64,000 bases of DNA. Origin: Lycium barbarum. Its lineage: Eukaryota > Streptophyta > Magnoliopsida > Solanales > Solanaceae. Location of the stretch: positions 90,603,777 through 90,667,776 of the forward strand of contig NC_083338.1 of NCBI RefSeq assembly GCF_019175385.1. The letters run 5' to 3'. Position 1 is the stretch's first letter, and each line of letters starts with the position of its first letter. The translations under genes were made by a program, and so were the position numbers. This document shows, piece by piece, positions 25,940 to 36,176 of this stretch. The notes under the pieces are model-generated. The model made no database searches and had not been told where the DNA came from. It saw nothing but the letters and a program-made list of their open reading frames with translations.

Positions 25940-25953
25940 TCCTTCCCCCCTTT
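25940..25953 (-). other. Polypurine tract of D
   Basis: TCCTTCCCCCCTTT on the printed strand, immediately inside the D LTR, which marks the true end of the LTR. Confidence 0.8.
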
Positions 25954-25955
25954 AG

Positions 25956-25975
25956 AACATTTGTCCTCGAATGTT
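25956..25975 (-). other. PPT-adjacent stem-loop (D copy)
   Basis: AACATTTGTCCTCGAATGTT: eight-position arms with one G-T pair, TCCT loop. Confidence 0.75.
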
Positions 25976-26779
25976 AAACTAGTCCTGTATAAATATACTG
26001 GTTATGGTGATCTTATGACGAATCAATTACTCTTCTATCATGTTGTGCCTCTCCATGCTTAACTTAATACTATTCTCCACCAGACATCAGTTATTATTGA
26101 ATTTCTAAAGAAAGTGGTTATAATTTAGCTACTTCAGTAATTGATTGTTATTTACTATATCCATCTATACTTGAAGCTTAAGTCGAGTTTTTCTTGTTTT
26201 GGAGTTATCTTTCCAGTAACACTGTAGAATAGGAGTCGTCTTTTCTTTGGGTAGGTTTACCATCGCATATTGGTTCCTCTTGTTCTCTCTTCTAATTTTT
26301 ATAGGTCTAATTCCACTCTTTATTTAGGTCGCTTAGTCCGCAGCGTACCTCCTTCTTGGAGTCATATTTTTAATCCTCTGACATGCACTATCTATAATAT
26401 TCCCTTTGAATAGTTGAGAACAAGTTTCCTTTTTAGTAATGACTCTCGGTTGCAATACTCCTTTGATTCCTCAGGAATATCCTTTCAAGAGATATAAGTG
26501 AGTCACTTTCCTGATATGACCCTCCTTGATGCTCGGACCCGTCGATCCTTTTTATTGCTCAATAATGGTATTAAGTCTCTCATGGTTTTCAAATATTTCC
26601 CACTTCCTTTCTTCCATATGACCAAGATAATGGTATTGATTCACATCTATAGAGTCTAGATAAATTCAATCTGAGATATCTTGTAGTAGGTGTCCATCGT
26701 CGATTCATTAATGGCTTCATAATTTTCAAGAATTTCATAATCCTCTGGTAAACTGTTGGAAATTCCCTATAACTACAAT
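25976..26779 (-). mobile_element. Element D internal remnant
   Basis: This 0.8 kb follows the D polypurine tract and ends at the insertion of element E. It should be the D 3' untranslated region and pol end. I cannot recover integrase or chromodomain motifs in any frame, so it is either very diverged or a long non-coding 3' region. The minus-strand frame at 26589-26813 runs into the E LTR and is not a gene. Confidence 0.5.
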
Positions 26780-26940
26780 TGTCACGACCCAGCCGGAGGG
26801 CCTCGACGGGCACCCGGTGCTAACCCACCCGGGCACCTCTTCTCATACTTTCACATTTATATCTAGGTGAGCCATATAGCTAAATCATACTTTCCATGCA
26901 TTATTCATACTAAATCCCATTGGACAACAACACACACATA

Positions 26941-26943
26941 CAA

Positions 26944-26975
<32 letters not shown>
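26941..26975. repeat. CA/TA microsatellite
   Basis: An (CA)n run grading into (TA)n inside the E LTR. The matching spot of the other E LTR (41283-41300) lacks it, so it expanded after insertion. Confidence 0.85.
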
Positions 26976-27255
26976 CACCATTAACAGCAATGCCCATATC
27001 AATGTACGTAAGCCGACGAGGCTAACAAAATGACATCCAAAATATAGGCCGACAAGGCCAAACACATCTAATCACATGCACATGTCTATGAGCCTCTAAG
27101 GAGAGTATGTCATATCATATAGGCGGGACACGACCCGCTATGCCTATAAAGATTTACACAAAAGAATAAGTACCAAAAGCTGTAACTCCGAATAAAATGG
27201 AGCTCTGCTATGTAGTCCCTGAGCAATAAAGCAATGGATCAAGTCTGTCTCCCTG

Positions 27256-27332
27256 GCCACATGCGGGCATGACGCAGTGTCCACAAACAAAAGGACGTCA
27301 GTACGGAGAATGTACTGACTATGTAAAGCATG
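27256..27332 (-). other. Conserved LTR leader segment (E copy)
   Basis: In element sense: GTAAAGCATG complement, CAGTACATTCTCCGTACTG stem-loop, ACGTCC, GTGGACACTGCGTCATGCCCGCA. Other copies: 10205-10278, 17880-17950, 35092-35162, 39201-39272, 44915-44992, 47918-47992, 54307-54380, 62378-62450. Confidence 0.75.
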
Positions 27333-28746
27333 ATCAACATCATTATGAAAGCATAATAGACAACGTAAGAAATAACATAGGATGGGGGATAGAAGAACAT
27401 TGTCATAAACACTTGCTTTTCATAGGGACTTTCAATTTCTAATGCGTGATTGTGTACATACATCCATATCCGTCTCCGTATTCATATCCGTTCTCATTTT
27501 AATTTCGTATCCATAATCATATTCATATTCATATTCATATCATTTACATAGCACACCCGAGCACGAAGGTTCGGTGTTTCGCATACCCGACTATGGCTAG
27601 GCTCGGTGATTACACATACCTGACCCTACCAAGGCTCAGGGTTACACATACCTGGACCTACCAAGGCTCGGGGTTATCCGTACCGAACTGCAGTGGTGCG
27701 CGCGCAATATATATATTCGACCCGGCCATATAAGCTCGGGGTTTCATAATAGCCATACATAGGCACATATACATAAAAGCACATAAGCGTCTTTAGCATC
27801 ATTACTATCGTCGTTCATTACATCTATCCTTAGAGGATTACTCGTCATATGAGGAATTTAGTACAATTGTAACATATCGAGAATCATGATCTTGGTAGCT
27901 CTTAAAGATAGAATCATTTGGAGGACATCATAGGATTATAGAAGATTGGATATTTGGCCAAGAAATCATGCCTTATGAAAGAAGGGTTATCCTTACGTAC
28001 GTTTCCGTTCAACTATTCTATCACGTGCCCGTTCTCCTTCAATGCTCACGTTTCTACCTTCATTAGAGTTATACTATCATTAGGAAATCGATAACTTTGC
28101 ATACATGACTTAAAGCTAGAGAAAATTGGACAGCATCTCTTTATTTATACTAATTCCTCCATATCATATGTCAACTCCCAAACATCAATAATACATTTAC
28201 AACATCATAACAATAGTCTTTATTAACCTACATTATCCTTACTTCTCAATTCACTTGCAATCATCCATATCTATGGTCACAGCACACTATTACATTTGCT
28301 TTTATAAAATGTTTACCCCATGTTATCAATATCATTTATAACATGATTATATTCATAACACATCAAGAATCATTACTCAACCCAAGCTGTTACTCAAAAA
28401 TGACACTATTCCTACATTCATGACCCATTTTCTATCTCCTTCTACAATCCAAGTGTTTCAACTTCTCAATACCTTAAATAAGATGGAAAGATCATAAGAT
28501 TTACCTTAGATGGTGTAAGAATGAACCTTGAGTGGAAATACTTCACTTGAATCAAAACCCTAGTTCACCTCCAATGGAATCTTTTGTGGTCCTCTAATCC
28601 TTGCAAGCTTTCTAACACATAAACACTTGATTCTAATCTTTTGATCTTTGCGTTCTCTTGAACTTGAGTGGAATGTTCTTAGAGAAGGGTTTTGTGCTCT
28701 AAATACTTGTAGAAGATGAAAAATGATGTAAAAGAACCCTATGCAT

Positions 28747-28755
28747 CTATTTATA
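28747..28755 (-). promoter_or_regulatory. LTR TATA box (element E, 3' LTR)
   Basis: TATAAATAG in element sense, about 520 bp from the LTR start, just downstream of the 28785-28940 palindrome cluster. Confidence 0.7.
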
Positions 28756-28784
28756 CAAAACTAAAAATCAGCTCGTCGGGTACT

Positions 28785-28940
28785 ATACGGACACTTATAC
28801 GGTCTGTATAGTATTGTACGGCCCGTATAAGTGGCCGTGGTTCACCAACCAGAAAATCATCTCCCTGCTGGGAGTTATACAGACCTATTATACAGACCGT
28901 ATAAAGTTATACGGACCGTATAAGTGGTCGTATAACTCCA
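28785..28940 (-). promoter_or_regulatory. Cluster of TACGGNCCGTA palindromes
   Basis: It includes TATACGGACCGTATA at 28908-28922 and several near copies (TACGGTCTGTATA, TACGGCCCGTATA, TACAGACCGTATA). All lie 30-190 bp upstream of the TATA box in element sense. Equivalent clusters occur at 11925-12060, 46470-46517 and, with TTTACGG variants, 19440-19700. Confidence 0.75.
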
Positions 28941-29277
28941 CTTCCCTGGAATGGTTTCCGTCGTTTCGTTCGTTCTCCAATCCTTATGGAACCTTCTTGA
29001 CACTTGTTTAACACCTCATTAACTATCTAAGGGACGTTATAACCCTTCTAAAAAACATCACTAAGTCATCATTAATTCATTACTCGTAAATCCTTTTGCG
29101 ATACCTATCGTATGCCTTGCCTTCTCTTAGCAAACTTTCTTCTCTTACGTCGAATGTCTTTGAAATCTTAATTAGGGTCATCAAATTTAATTCCTTACTT
29201 ATTGAAATATCATATACTTTGTGCCCTTCGTTAGTCTACTCACTATGCATCAACAGGGAATTTTCCGAGGTGTAACA

Positions 29278-29290
29278 TTCTTCCCCCCTT
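29278..29290 (-). other. Polypurine tract of E
   Basis: TTCTTCCCCCCTT on the printed strand, abutting the LTR end. Confidence 0.88.
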
Positions 29291-29293
29291 AAG

Positions 29294-29313
29294 AACATTC
29301 GTCCTCGAATGTT
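29294..29313 (-). other. PPT-adjacent stem-loop (E copy)
   Basis: AACATTCGTCCTCGAATGTT: perfect 8-bp arms, 4-base loop, 3 bp from the polypurine tract. Confidence 0.85.
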
Positions 29314-29530
29314 AAGTCCTCGGGGATTCTATAAGAATTTCGCCAGAGTTTCCCCTGTAATATGAAACTACCATCCTGTCACAACAGTCCATAATAACAA
29401 TGCCTCACAGGGCCACAACATAATAGCAATAGAGTTTGGCCACACACGACCCAAATGCATAAAAAGGAAAACATACATACCTTATGATCTTGATGTCTCA
29501 TCTTGGATCTCTTCTAGGGGCTGAAATAAG
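29314..29530 (-). mobile_element. Element E 3' untranslated region
   Basis: Non-coding stretch between the stem-loop and the pol stop. It contains the motif TTTCGCCAGAGTTTCCCCTGTAA (29339-29361), which also appears in several LTRs. Confidence 0.6.
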
Positions 29531-30831
29531 TGCGGGTACTTGGATTTCATAATTTCTTCCGCTTCCCATGTCATTTCTTCTCATTTATTCTTTCTCCGAA
29601 AAACTTTAGCTGAGGCCACTTCTTTGTTTCTAAGTCTTTGTACTTGCCTATCTAATATGGCAATGGGTACCTCTTCATAAGTCAACTTTTTTTTCACTTG
29701 AACATCATTTACTGGCACGATCCTAGTAGGATCTCCAACGCATTTACCTACTTTGCGCACAATCTCATAAGGCCCAATGTACCAGGGACTAAGCTTCCCC
29801 TTTTTGTCAAATCTCATTACACTCTTCATTGGTGACACTTTTAAGAATACCCAATATTTCACTTAGAATGCTAAGTCCCTTCGATGATTATCCGCATAGG
29901 ACTTTTGACGACTTAGGGCTGCTAATAACCGATCTTGTATCAGCTTAACGTTCTCTATGGCTTGCTGGACCAAGTCTGGCCCTATCAAATTAGTCTCTCC
30001 TACCTCGAACCACCCAATTGGGGATCTACACTTTCGCCCATATAAAGCGTCATACGGTGTCATTTGGATGCTAGAATGATAACTATTGTTATAATCATAT
30101 TCAATGAGTGGTAAGTGATCATCCCAATTACCTCTAAAATCTATCATACATGCCCGTAACATATCCTCAAGAGTCTGAATGGTATGTTCAGCTTGTCCAT
30201 CAGTCTGCAGGTGAAATGTCGTGCTAAGGCTCACTTGAGTCCCCAAACCCTCTTGGAAGGACTTCCAAAAATTTGCTGTAAACTGAGTTCCTCTATCTAT
30301 GATAATAGATGCTGGGATACCATGGAGTCGCACTATCTCTTTAACATAAAGCTTTGCATAATCTTCTGCCACATATGTCGTTTTGACAGGTAAGAAATGA
30401 GCTGACTTTGTAAGTCTATCCACAATTACCCATATAGAATCATATTTACGTTGATAACGGGTAAAGACTGTAATGAAGTCCATGTTAATTACTTCCCACT
30501 TCCAAGTTGAAATTTCTATAGCTTACAACAATCCGCCCAGCTTTTGGTGCTCGATTTTCACTTGTTGACAGTTGGGACATTGAGCTACGAATTCCGCTAT
30601 ATCTTTGTTCATTCCACTCCACCAATATATAGATTTAACATCATGGTACATTTTCGTTGCTTCGGGGTGGACAGAATAACGGGAAAAATGAGCTTCTCTC
30701 ATTATTTGGTGGCATAAACCTGCCACATTAGGAACACATAATCTGCCTCGGCATCGGAGAACTCCATCTCCTGCAATCTCAAATGATGACTTCTCCTTCT
30801 GAGGGAGTGTAACTCTGTAATGCTTTAGCAT
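29531..30831 (-). pseudogene. Element E integrase and chromodomain
   Basis: Zinc domain HFSRYSVHPEATKMYHDVKS with [15 protein letters not shown] (30523-30831), catalytic core with MDFITVFTRYQRKYDSIWV, IIDRGTQFTANFWKSFQEG and [19 protein letters not shown] (29863-30483), then the GPY/F module (GKLSPWYIGPYEIVRKVG). All three DDE acidic residues are present. Defects: a stop between the zinc and core parts, a stop after HRRDLAF, an in-frame loss of about 25-30 residues after IVRKVG (the VAYELDLP...HVSML block is missing), and a stop inside the chromodomain (FRRKNK*) ahead of MTWEAEE. Confidence 0.9.
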
Positions 30832-32368
30832 GGGATGTTCGTATTATCACTCTTTCACTTCCACTACTAGCGACAAGACTATTGAATTTTGAATGGTAGT
30901 TCCCCTGGTACCTGAGTCCACTACTCAAACTCCTAGGCTAGCTAACTGTTGGAGCTCATGAGCCATTTCTCTTTTCTCTGGTCGTACATCACACAAACTT
31001 CCCATAGATCTACGGCTAAGAGCATCACCCACAACATTTGCCTTTCCAGAGTGATATAGGGTATCAACATCGTAATCCTTTAGCAATTCCAACCATCGTC
31101 GTTGCCGCAAATTCAACTCTTTTTGCTTGAAGATATACTGAAGGCTCTTATAATTTGTATAAATATCCACATGGACACCATACAAGTAATGTCTCCACAT
31201 CTTTAATGCATGAATCACAGCAGCCAATTCAAGGTCATAGGTTGGATAATTTTTCTCATGTTTTCGTAATTGCCTTGAAGCATACGCAATAACCTTACCA
31301 TGTTGCATCAACACACAGCCTAGCCCAATGCTTGAAGCATCGCAATAAACAACATAACCTTCCAACCCCTCTAGAAGTGTCAGGACTAGGGCAGAAGTCA
31401 ATCTATCTTTTAGCTCTTGGAAACTACGTTCACAAGCATCTGTCCATTGAAACTTTGCTGATTTCTGGGTCAGCTTTGTATGTGGTACAGAAATAGAAGA
31501 AAAACCTTCAACAAATCTCCTGTAATAACCTGCTATGCCCAGAAAGCTACGAACCTCCGTAGGAGTTGTTGGCCTTGGCCAAGTCCTCGCGGCCTTAATC
31601 TTTTGGCTATCTATCCGAATACCATCAGTTGCAATAATGTGCCCCAGAAATGTCACTGAGTTCAACCAAAATTCACACTTACAAAATTTTGCAAACAACT
31701 CTCGAGTTTGAAGAACTCTAAGGACAGTACGAAAATGATCCGCGTGTTCTGCCTCGGACCTAGAATACACCAAGATGTCATCAATGAATAAAATCACAAA
31801 TAGATCTAGGAAGGGCCTGAACATATTGTTCATCAAATCCATAAATACTGCTGGTGCATTAGTTAGCCCAAATGACATTACCCGGAACTCAAAATGGCCA
31901 TATCTTGTTCTGAAGGATGTCTTAGGGATATCTTTCTCCCTAACTGTCACTTGATGATACCAAGACCTCAAATCTATCTTTGAAAACCATTTGGCACCTT
32001 GTAATTGATCAAATAAGTCATCAATCCTCGGAAGAGGATGTTTATTCTTAATCGTCACTTTATTCAATTGCCGATAGTCAATGCACATTCGCAAGGAGCC
32101 ATCTTTCTTTCGGACAAACAATATGGGTGCTCCCCACGAGGATGAACTAGGCCTAATAAATCCTTTCTCAAGCAAGTCTTTCAATTGCTCCTTCAACTCA
32201 TTCAATTCTGCGGGAGCCATTCTATAAGGAGGAATAGATATAGGCTTGGTGTCTGGCAACACATCAATGGCAAAATCAATCTCCCGCTCGGGAGGGAGGC
32301 CTGGAAGCTCTTCCGGGAATACATCCGGAAACTCATTTACTACGGGAACTGACTGAAGAGTTGGCGGT
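30832..32368 (-). pseudogene. Element E RT and RNase H
   Basis: A 445-residue open stretch (30925-32262) spans the RT from [16 protein letters not shown] through [40 protein letters not shown] and [12 protein letters not shown] (FIDD intact) to RNase H ([50 protein letters not shown]). YTNY replaces YTDH, so one RNase H Asp is Asn. The stop after QQLASLGV opens the linker to integrase. The RT to protease link (32263-32368) is cut by a solo LTR at 32369. Confidence 0.92.
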
Positions 32369-32640
32369 TGTTATAGCCCGTATTTTGTACGTTCAGATAT
32401 TTCGAGATAGTCGTGGCAAGTTAAGGGTAAGACCACTTTCAAAAATTATTTTAATGTACAAGTTGTTATGAATATTATTTATGAATATTATTAGTATGAA
32501 AATATTGAGAAAGGCTAAGGGCGAAAAGGGAAATTCGCAAAGTGGCTCATGGTAAAAGTATGGAAGGCTAGGGGCAAAATGGAAATTTCACCAACAATTC
32601 AAGAAACTTCTTGAATAAACCATGGTGGCCGTCCAACTTA

Positions 32641-32685
32641 AGGTGGGCCTTGGCCCACCTAGATGAGTTATGTGTATATATATAA
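32641..32685 (+). promoter_or_regulatory. S1 core promoter: GGCCCA palindrome plus TATA box
   Basis: AGGTGGGCC and GGCCCACCT arms (32641-32660), 15 bp upstream of TATATATAAG (32676-32685). TGGGCC is the core of plant Site II elements bound by TCP factors; the link here is inferred. Confidence 0.55.
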
Positions 32686-34090
32686 GACATATTAGTCATA
32701 TTTCTCTACCAAACTCTAGAACTTTGAAGAGAAAAAAAAAAGAGAAGGGCCATTCGCCCATAGTCCCAAAAAAATTATGTCCATGAAATTGATGAAGAAA
32801 AAATATTTTCTCCTAGTATTCTAACTAGTTTGAAGGTCCTAATTAACATGGAGTGGTTGTTAGAACAAGCAAAGTACTCACGGTGCAAGATGGAAGCTCT
32901 AGCCGAATAAGAAGAGCCAAAGAATAAAGGTAAGGTCTCACCCCTCCTTTCATGTGTTATAGATGATTTGTGAGTATTGTAGCATGAAGAAACTGATGAA
33001 ATTCATGAAATAGATGTATGTTGGGGGTGGCCGAATGGGATTGAATGGTGTAGGAAAGATGAATTGATTTTTATTTAGTAATTTGATTGTTGTTGTTGTG
33101 GATTTCATAATAAAAATGAAGATTTAATGGCTTGAAATGAAGTTGTATCGTTTGTGTATTATGGAAGAAGTTAATGTGATATTAGTATGGTTTCTTGTGA
33201 TTACAAGAATGAATGATATTGCTAAAGTATAGATTGTTGATGTAGTTTATGAATTTGGAAGAAAGGAAATGTGTTGTTAGTGTTCTTGTGGAATTTGGAA
33301 GGTTTCGGGTGGAGTAGTATGTTAATTGGGTTGTTTGAATATTGTGTGAATTGTTTAAAGTATTCTTGAATCATGTTAGAATGATTTCGGATAAATACTT
33401 GAATGTGGGATCATTGGTGTTAGCTTGAATATATGTGATTGAGTTGAATAAAAATGCAATGCCGTCGGATTGTGTAGAAAGAATTGTTAATGCTAGAATG
33501 TATTTTGAAACAATTGTTGAAGTTGGAGATATGATTGTTGGTATTATTGTTGATAATTTGGCCGAGTTAGATTCTCGGGGATGTTGTATTTACAGGGGAA
33601 ATGCTGTCGAAATTTCGGCAGATTATAAGTGAATTTGTTTGAGAAGCTAAGGCGAGTGAATGACAATGAATCTAATGATTATGTAAAATCTTCTTGAATG
33701 TAGAATAGCAAGCTTGGATAAATAAGCGTAGCTAATAAGGCGGGGCACAGGTATGTAATGCTTACCCTTTCTTTCCTTTGGCATGATCCCTATGAACCAA
33801 TATATGATGTATATGCATGATGTCAAAGAGATTCCTATTCTTAGAGCCACTAGGATGGCCACTATTTTTGATTTCCATAAGCTGCTCCATATGGTTTGAC
33901 ACGAATCTATGATTCCAAAGTTCTATTGGACATGTTCCGAACGTGTTTACGATTCTTATTTGCCTGTTGATATGAGCATATTAGTATGGTTGAGGTTATT
34001 GCATGATTGAATAACGAGCCAAGTATAAGAGTTCATGTCCTTAAAACGGTTCTGTAAGTATTAATGTTTCTAGCTTTTGCATACATCTTT

Positions 34091-34245
34091 GGATCGGGCC
34101 GAACGTTCCTCGGCAGTAATATAACATATTTATGGATCGGGCTGCACGTTCTGCAGCAATATATATATTTATAGATCGGGCTGCATGTTCGGCAGCAATA
34201 TATATATTTATGGATCGGGCTGCACGTTCCGCAGCAATACACTGT
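34091..34245 (+). repeat. 39-43 bp tandem repeat
   Basis: Four units of GGATCGGGCTGCACGTTCNGCAGCAATATATATATTTAT starting at 34092, 34135, 34174 and 34212. Each holds a CTGCACGTTCTGCAG-like hairpin. The 39-bp period is a multiple of three, so the minus strand shows a chance repeated peptide (CCRTCSPIHKYIY). Confidence 0.88.
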
Positions 34246-34574
34246 ATGATGTTCTATGAGTATGCATGCATGAATCTGTTATATGCATATATGATATATG
34301 ATTCCTAAAAAAAAAGATATATTTTATTTGATCCATACGATATCTGAAAGGTACTTGATATGATTGTTGCTTCGATTTTTCAAAAATGGCTTCTGAAATG
34401 TTCGTAGAAGGTTCTGTACTTCAAACACTCATAACTTTCTCATACTAAGTCGGATTGACCCGAAACTTGTTTCTGAGCCTTCAGATGTCGGTACGTGTAC
34501 GGATCTATTGACTCTTGATTTATGTGCATGTGGTTTCGCACTACTCTGTTCGTGCAAGTCTTAATATGTCTATT

Positions 34575-34965
34575 CACCGAGTCTCGGGCCAGGTATGTTA
34601 TCGTGCGCACTCTTTTGCATTGTTCACCGAGTCCCTCTCACTTGAGGGTCGGGACACGTTATATGTATATGTACATGATGATATGATGATATGGGGATGG
34701 TGGCTAGGATGGCATATGATGATTTATTCACCGAGACCCACAAAAGAGGGCCGGTACACGTTATATGTATCCACCGAGTCCCTCAATAGAGGGCCGGGAC
34801 ACGTTATATGTATACATGATATATGATGTTGACATGCATGATTCTATCCACCGAGTCCCTCACTTGATGGCCGGGACACGTTACGCATATATGATGTATG
34901 ATGTGGACATGTTTGATTTCATCCACCGAGTCCCTCACTGGAGGGCCGGGACACGTTATCTGCAT
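34575..34965 (+). repeat. CACCGAGTCCCTC...GAGGGCCGGGACACG tandem repeat
   Basis: Six degenerate copies of CACCGAGTCCCTCACTNGAGGGCCGGGACACGTTATATG in S1, spaced about 40-110 bp. CCCTC/GAGGG and GTCCC/GGGAC arms allow a nested hairpin. The reverse complement is the GGCCCTTTAGTAAGGGACTCGGTG module of the minus-strand LTRs, so the module keeps the same sense relative to transcription. Confidence 0.85.
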
Positions 34966-35091
34966 ACATGATACATGATATGGATATGCATGACTTTCAT
35001 TTAAAAAGGCAAGTACTTTGATGTTTTAAAAGGTCATACTTGATTTTGGTAATTTCTGTTTCAGTCATGATTCTGTTTCCTATATTTCATA

Positions 35092-35162
35092 CCTTACATG
35101 CTCAGTACATTTTTCGTACTGACCCCCTTTCTTCGGGGGCTGCGTTTCATGCCACGCAGGTA
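35092..35162 (+). other. Conserved LTR leader segment (S1 copy)
   Basis: CTTACATGCTCAGTACATTT, then CGTACTGACCCCC, a CCCCCTTTCTTCGGGGG hairpin, then TGCGTTTCATGCCACGCAGG followed by T. The final CGCAGGTA resembles a 5' splice donor. Confidence 0.75.
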
Positions 35163-35562
35163 CACCCAGATGAGTGGAAGATATTACAGAAGATGTTCCG
35201 GTGAAGTTGGCAAGCTCCACTAGTTCCCGGAGTGCTGCCGAGTCAGAGTATATGTGTTATGATGTCTGATTAATGTTAGAGACTTTGCAGACAGAGTTGT
35301 GGGTATAGAATACCAGTTCTGTAAGCGGCTCCATCAGTCGATGTATCAGTTTGTGTTATGATATGAATTCCATATAAATACAGATTTTGTTGGATTTGAT
35401 AAGCAAAGAAAAAGAAAATTTCTGAAAGCGTTAATATGTATTTCATGCTTATTTGATTTAAAAGTCCAAAGAAGTTATGTGTGTATCAAGAGTCAGAGGT
35501 TTGGCTCGGCCCTAAGTAAGGGTCGAGTGCCCATCACACCCCAGGGAGATTAGGGTGTGAAA

Positions 35563-36176
35563 GCGGTTCAGCTTCTACATCTTGAACCCGAACAAGATGA
35601 TAAATGCAACATTTTGTGATCATTTTCGTTGCCTTTAGATCGGAAATAAACCTACCTTTTGGTGACGCAATATTCGCTTTCCATTCTAAAACTGGTTCTC
35701 CCGGAAATTGGAAGCGAACTGTTTTCATTCTACAATCAACATTGGCATAGCAAGAAGCCGACCAGTCCATGCCCAAAATAACACCAAAATCCACCATTTT
35801 TAACTCATGCAAGTCAATCATAGTACGACGGTCACAAATCACAACTACGTAATTTCTACATACTCGGCTAGCTATTATCGATTCACTAATGGGTGTAGAC
35901 ACCTCAAAAGGTTTGATCGACTCCGATTTGGCTCTAAACCGACCCGCGATATACGGGGTAACATATGACAATGTGGAGCCCGGATCTATCAAAGCATATA
36001 CATCATAAGAAAATACCGATAATATACGTGTGACAACATCAGGAGAAGACTCAAGATCTTAGCGTCCAACCAAAGCATAAATACGGTGCTGAAGACCGCT
36101 AGAACTGGGGAATCCCCCTCTGCCTCTACCATTGCCGACTAGCGCATGTGAACCTAGCCCTATAGGGCATAGAGAT
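35563..36176 (-). pseudogene. Element E protease region
   Basis: The frame 35534-35992 contains the aspartic protease motif as [19 protein letters not shown], then [20 protein letters not shown], then KATKMITKCCIYHLVRVQD, and runs into the S1 LTR. Upstream (to 36176) a stop appears in the segment matching [14 protein letters not shown] of element C. It is bounded by solo LTRs on both sides, so gag, protease and RT of E lie on three separate islands. Confidence 0.87.

Larger units (their letters stand above)
26780..29277 (-). mobile_element. Element E, 3' LTR
   Basis: An LTR of 2498 bp from TGTCACGACCCAGCCGG to CCGAGGTGTAACA on the printed strand, with a polypurine tract beyond. About 11 differences in the first 150 bp separate it from the other E LTR at 41131 (about 7%), so E is old. 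In element sense the order is palindrome cluster, TATA box, long leader, GTACCCGACC modules, then the CAGTAC-loop-GTACTG segment. The 5 bp before it (ACAAT) should be its target duplication, but the partner is not visible. Confidence 0.9.
32369..35562 (+). mobile_element. Solo LTR S1 with GCGGT target duplication
   Basis: It starts TGTTATAGCCCGTATTTTG and ends GATTAGGGTGTGAAA (canonical GACA altered). It is flanked by GCGGT at 32364-32368 and 35563-35567. Length 3194 bp, in plus orientation inside the minus-strand element E, between RT and protease coding. A near-perfect palindrome, AGGTGGGCCTTGGCCCACCT (32641-32660), lies just upstream of a TATATATAAG box. The 3' half has two tandem arrays and the conserved leader segment. 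Confidence 0.93.

Noticed and set aside
34515..34971. Plus-strand repeated peptides (STESLSLEGRDTLYVY type)
   Set aside because: Produced by the tandem GTCCCTC-GAGGG repeat; no start context or conservation argument.
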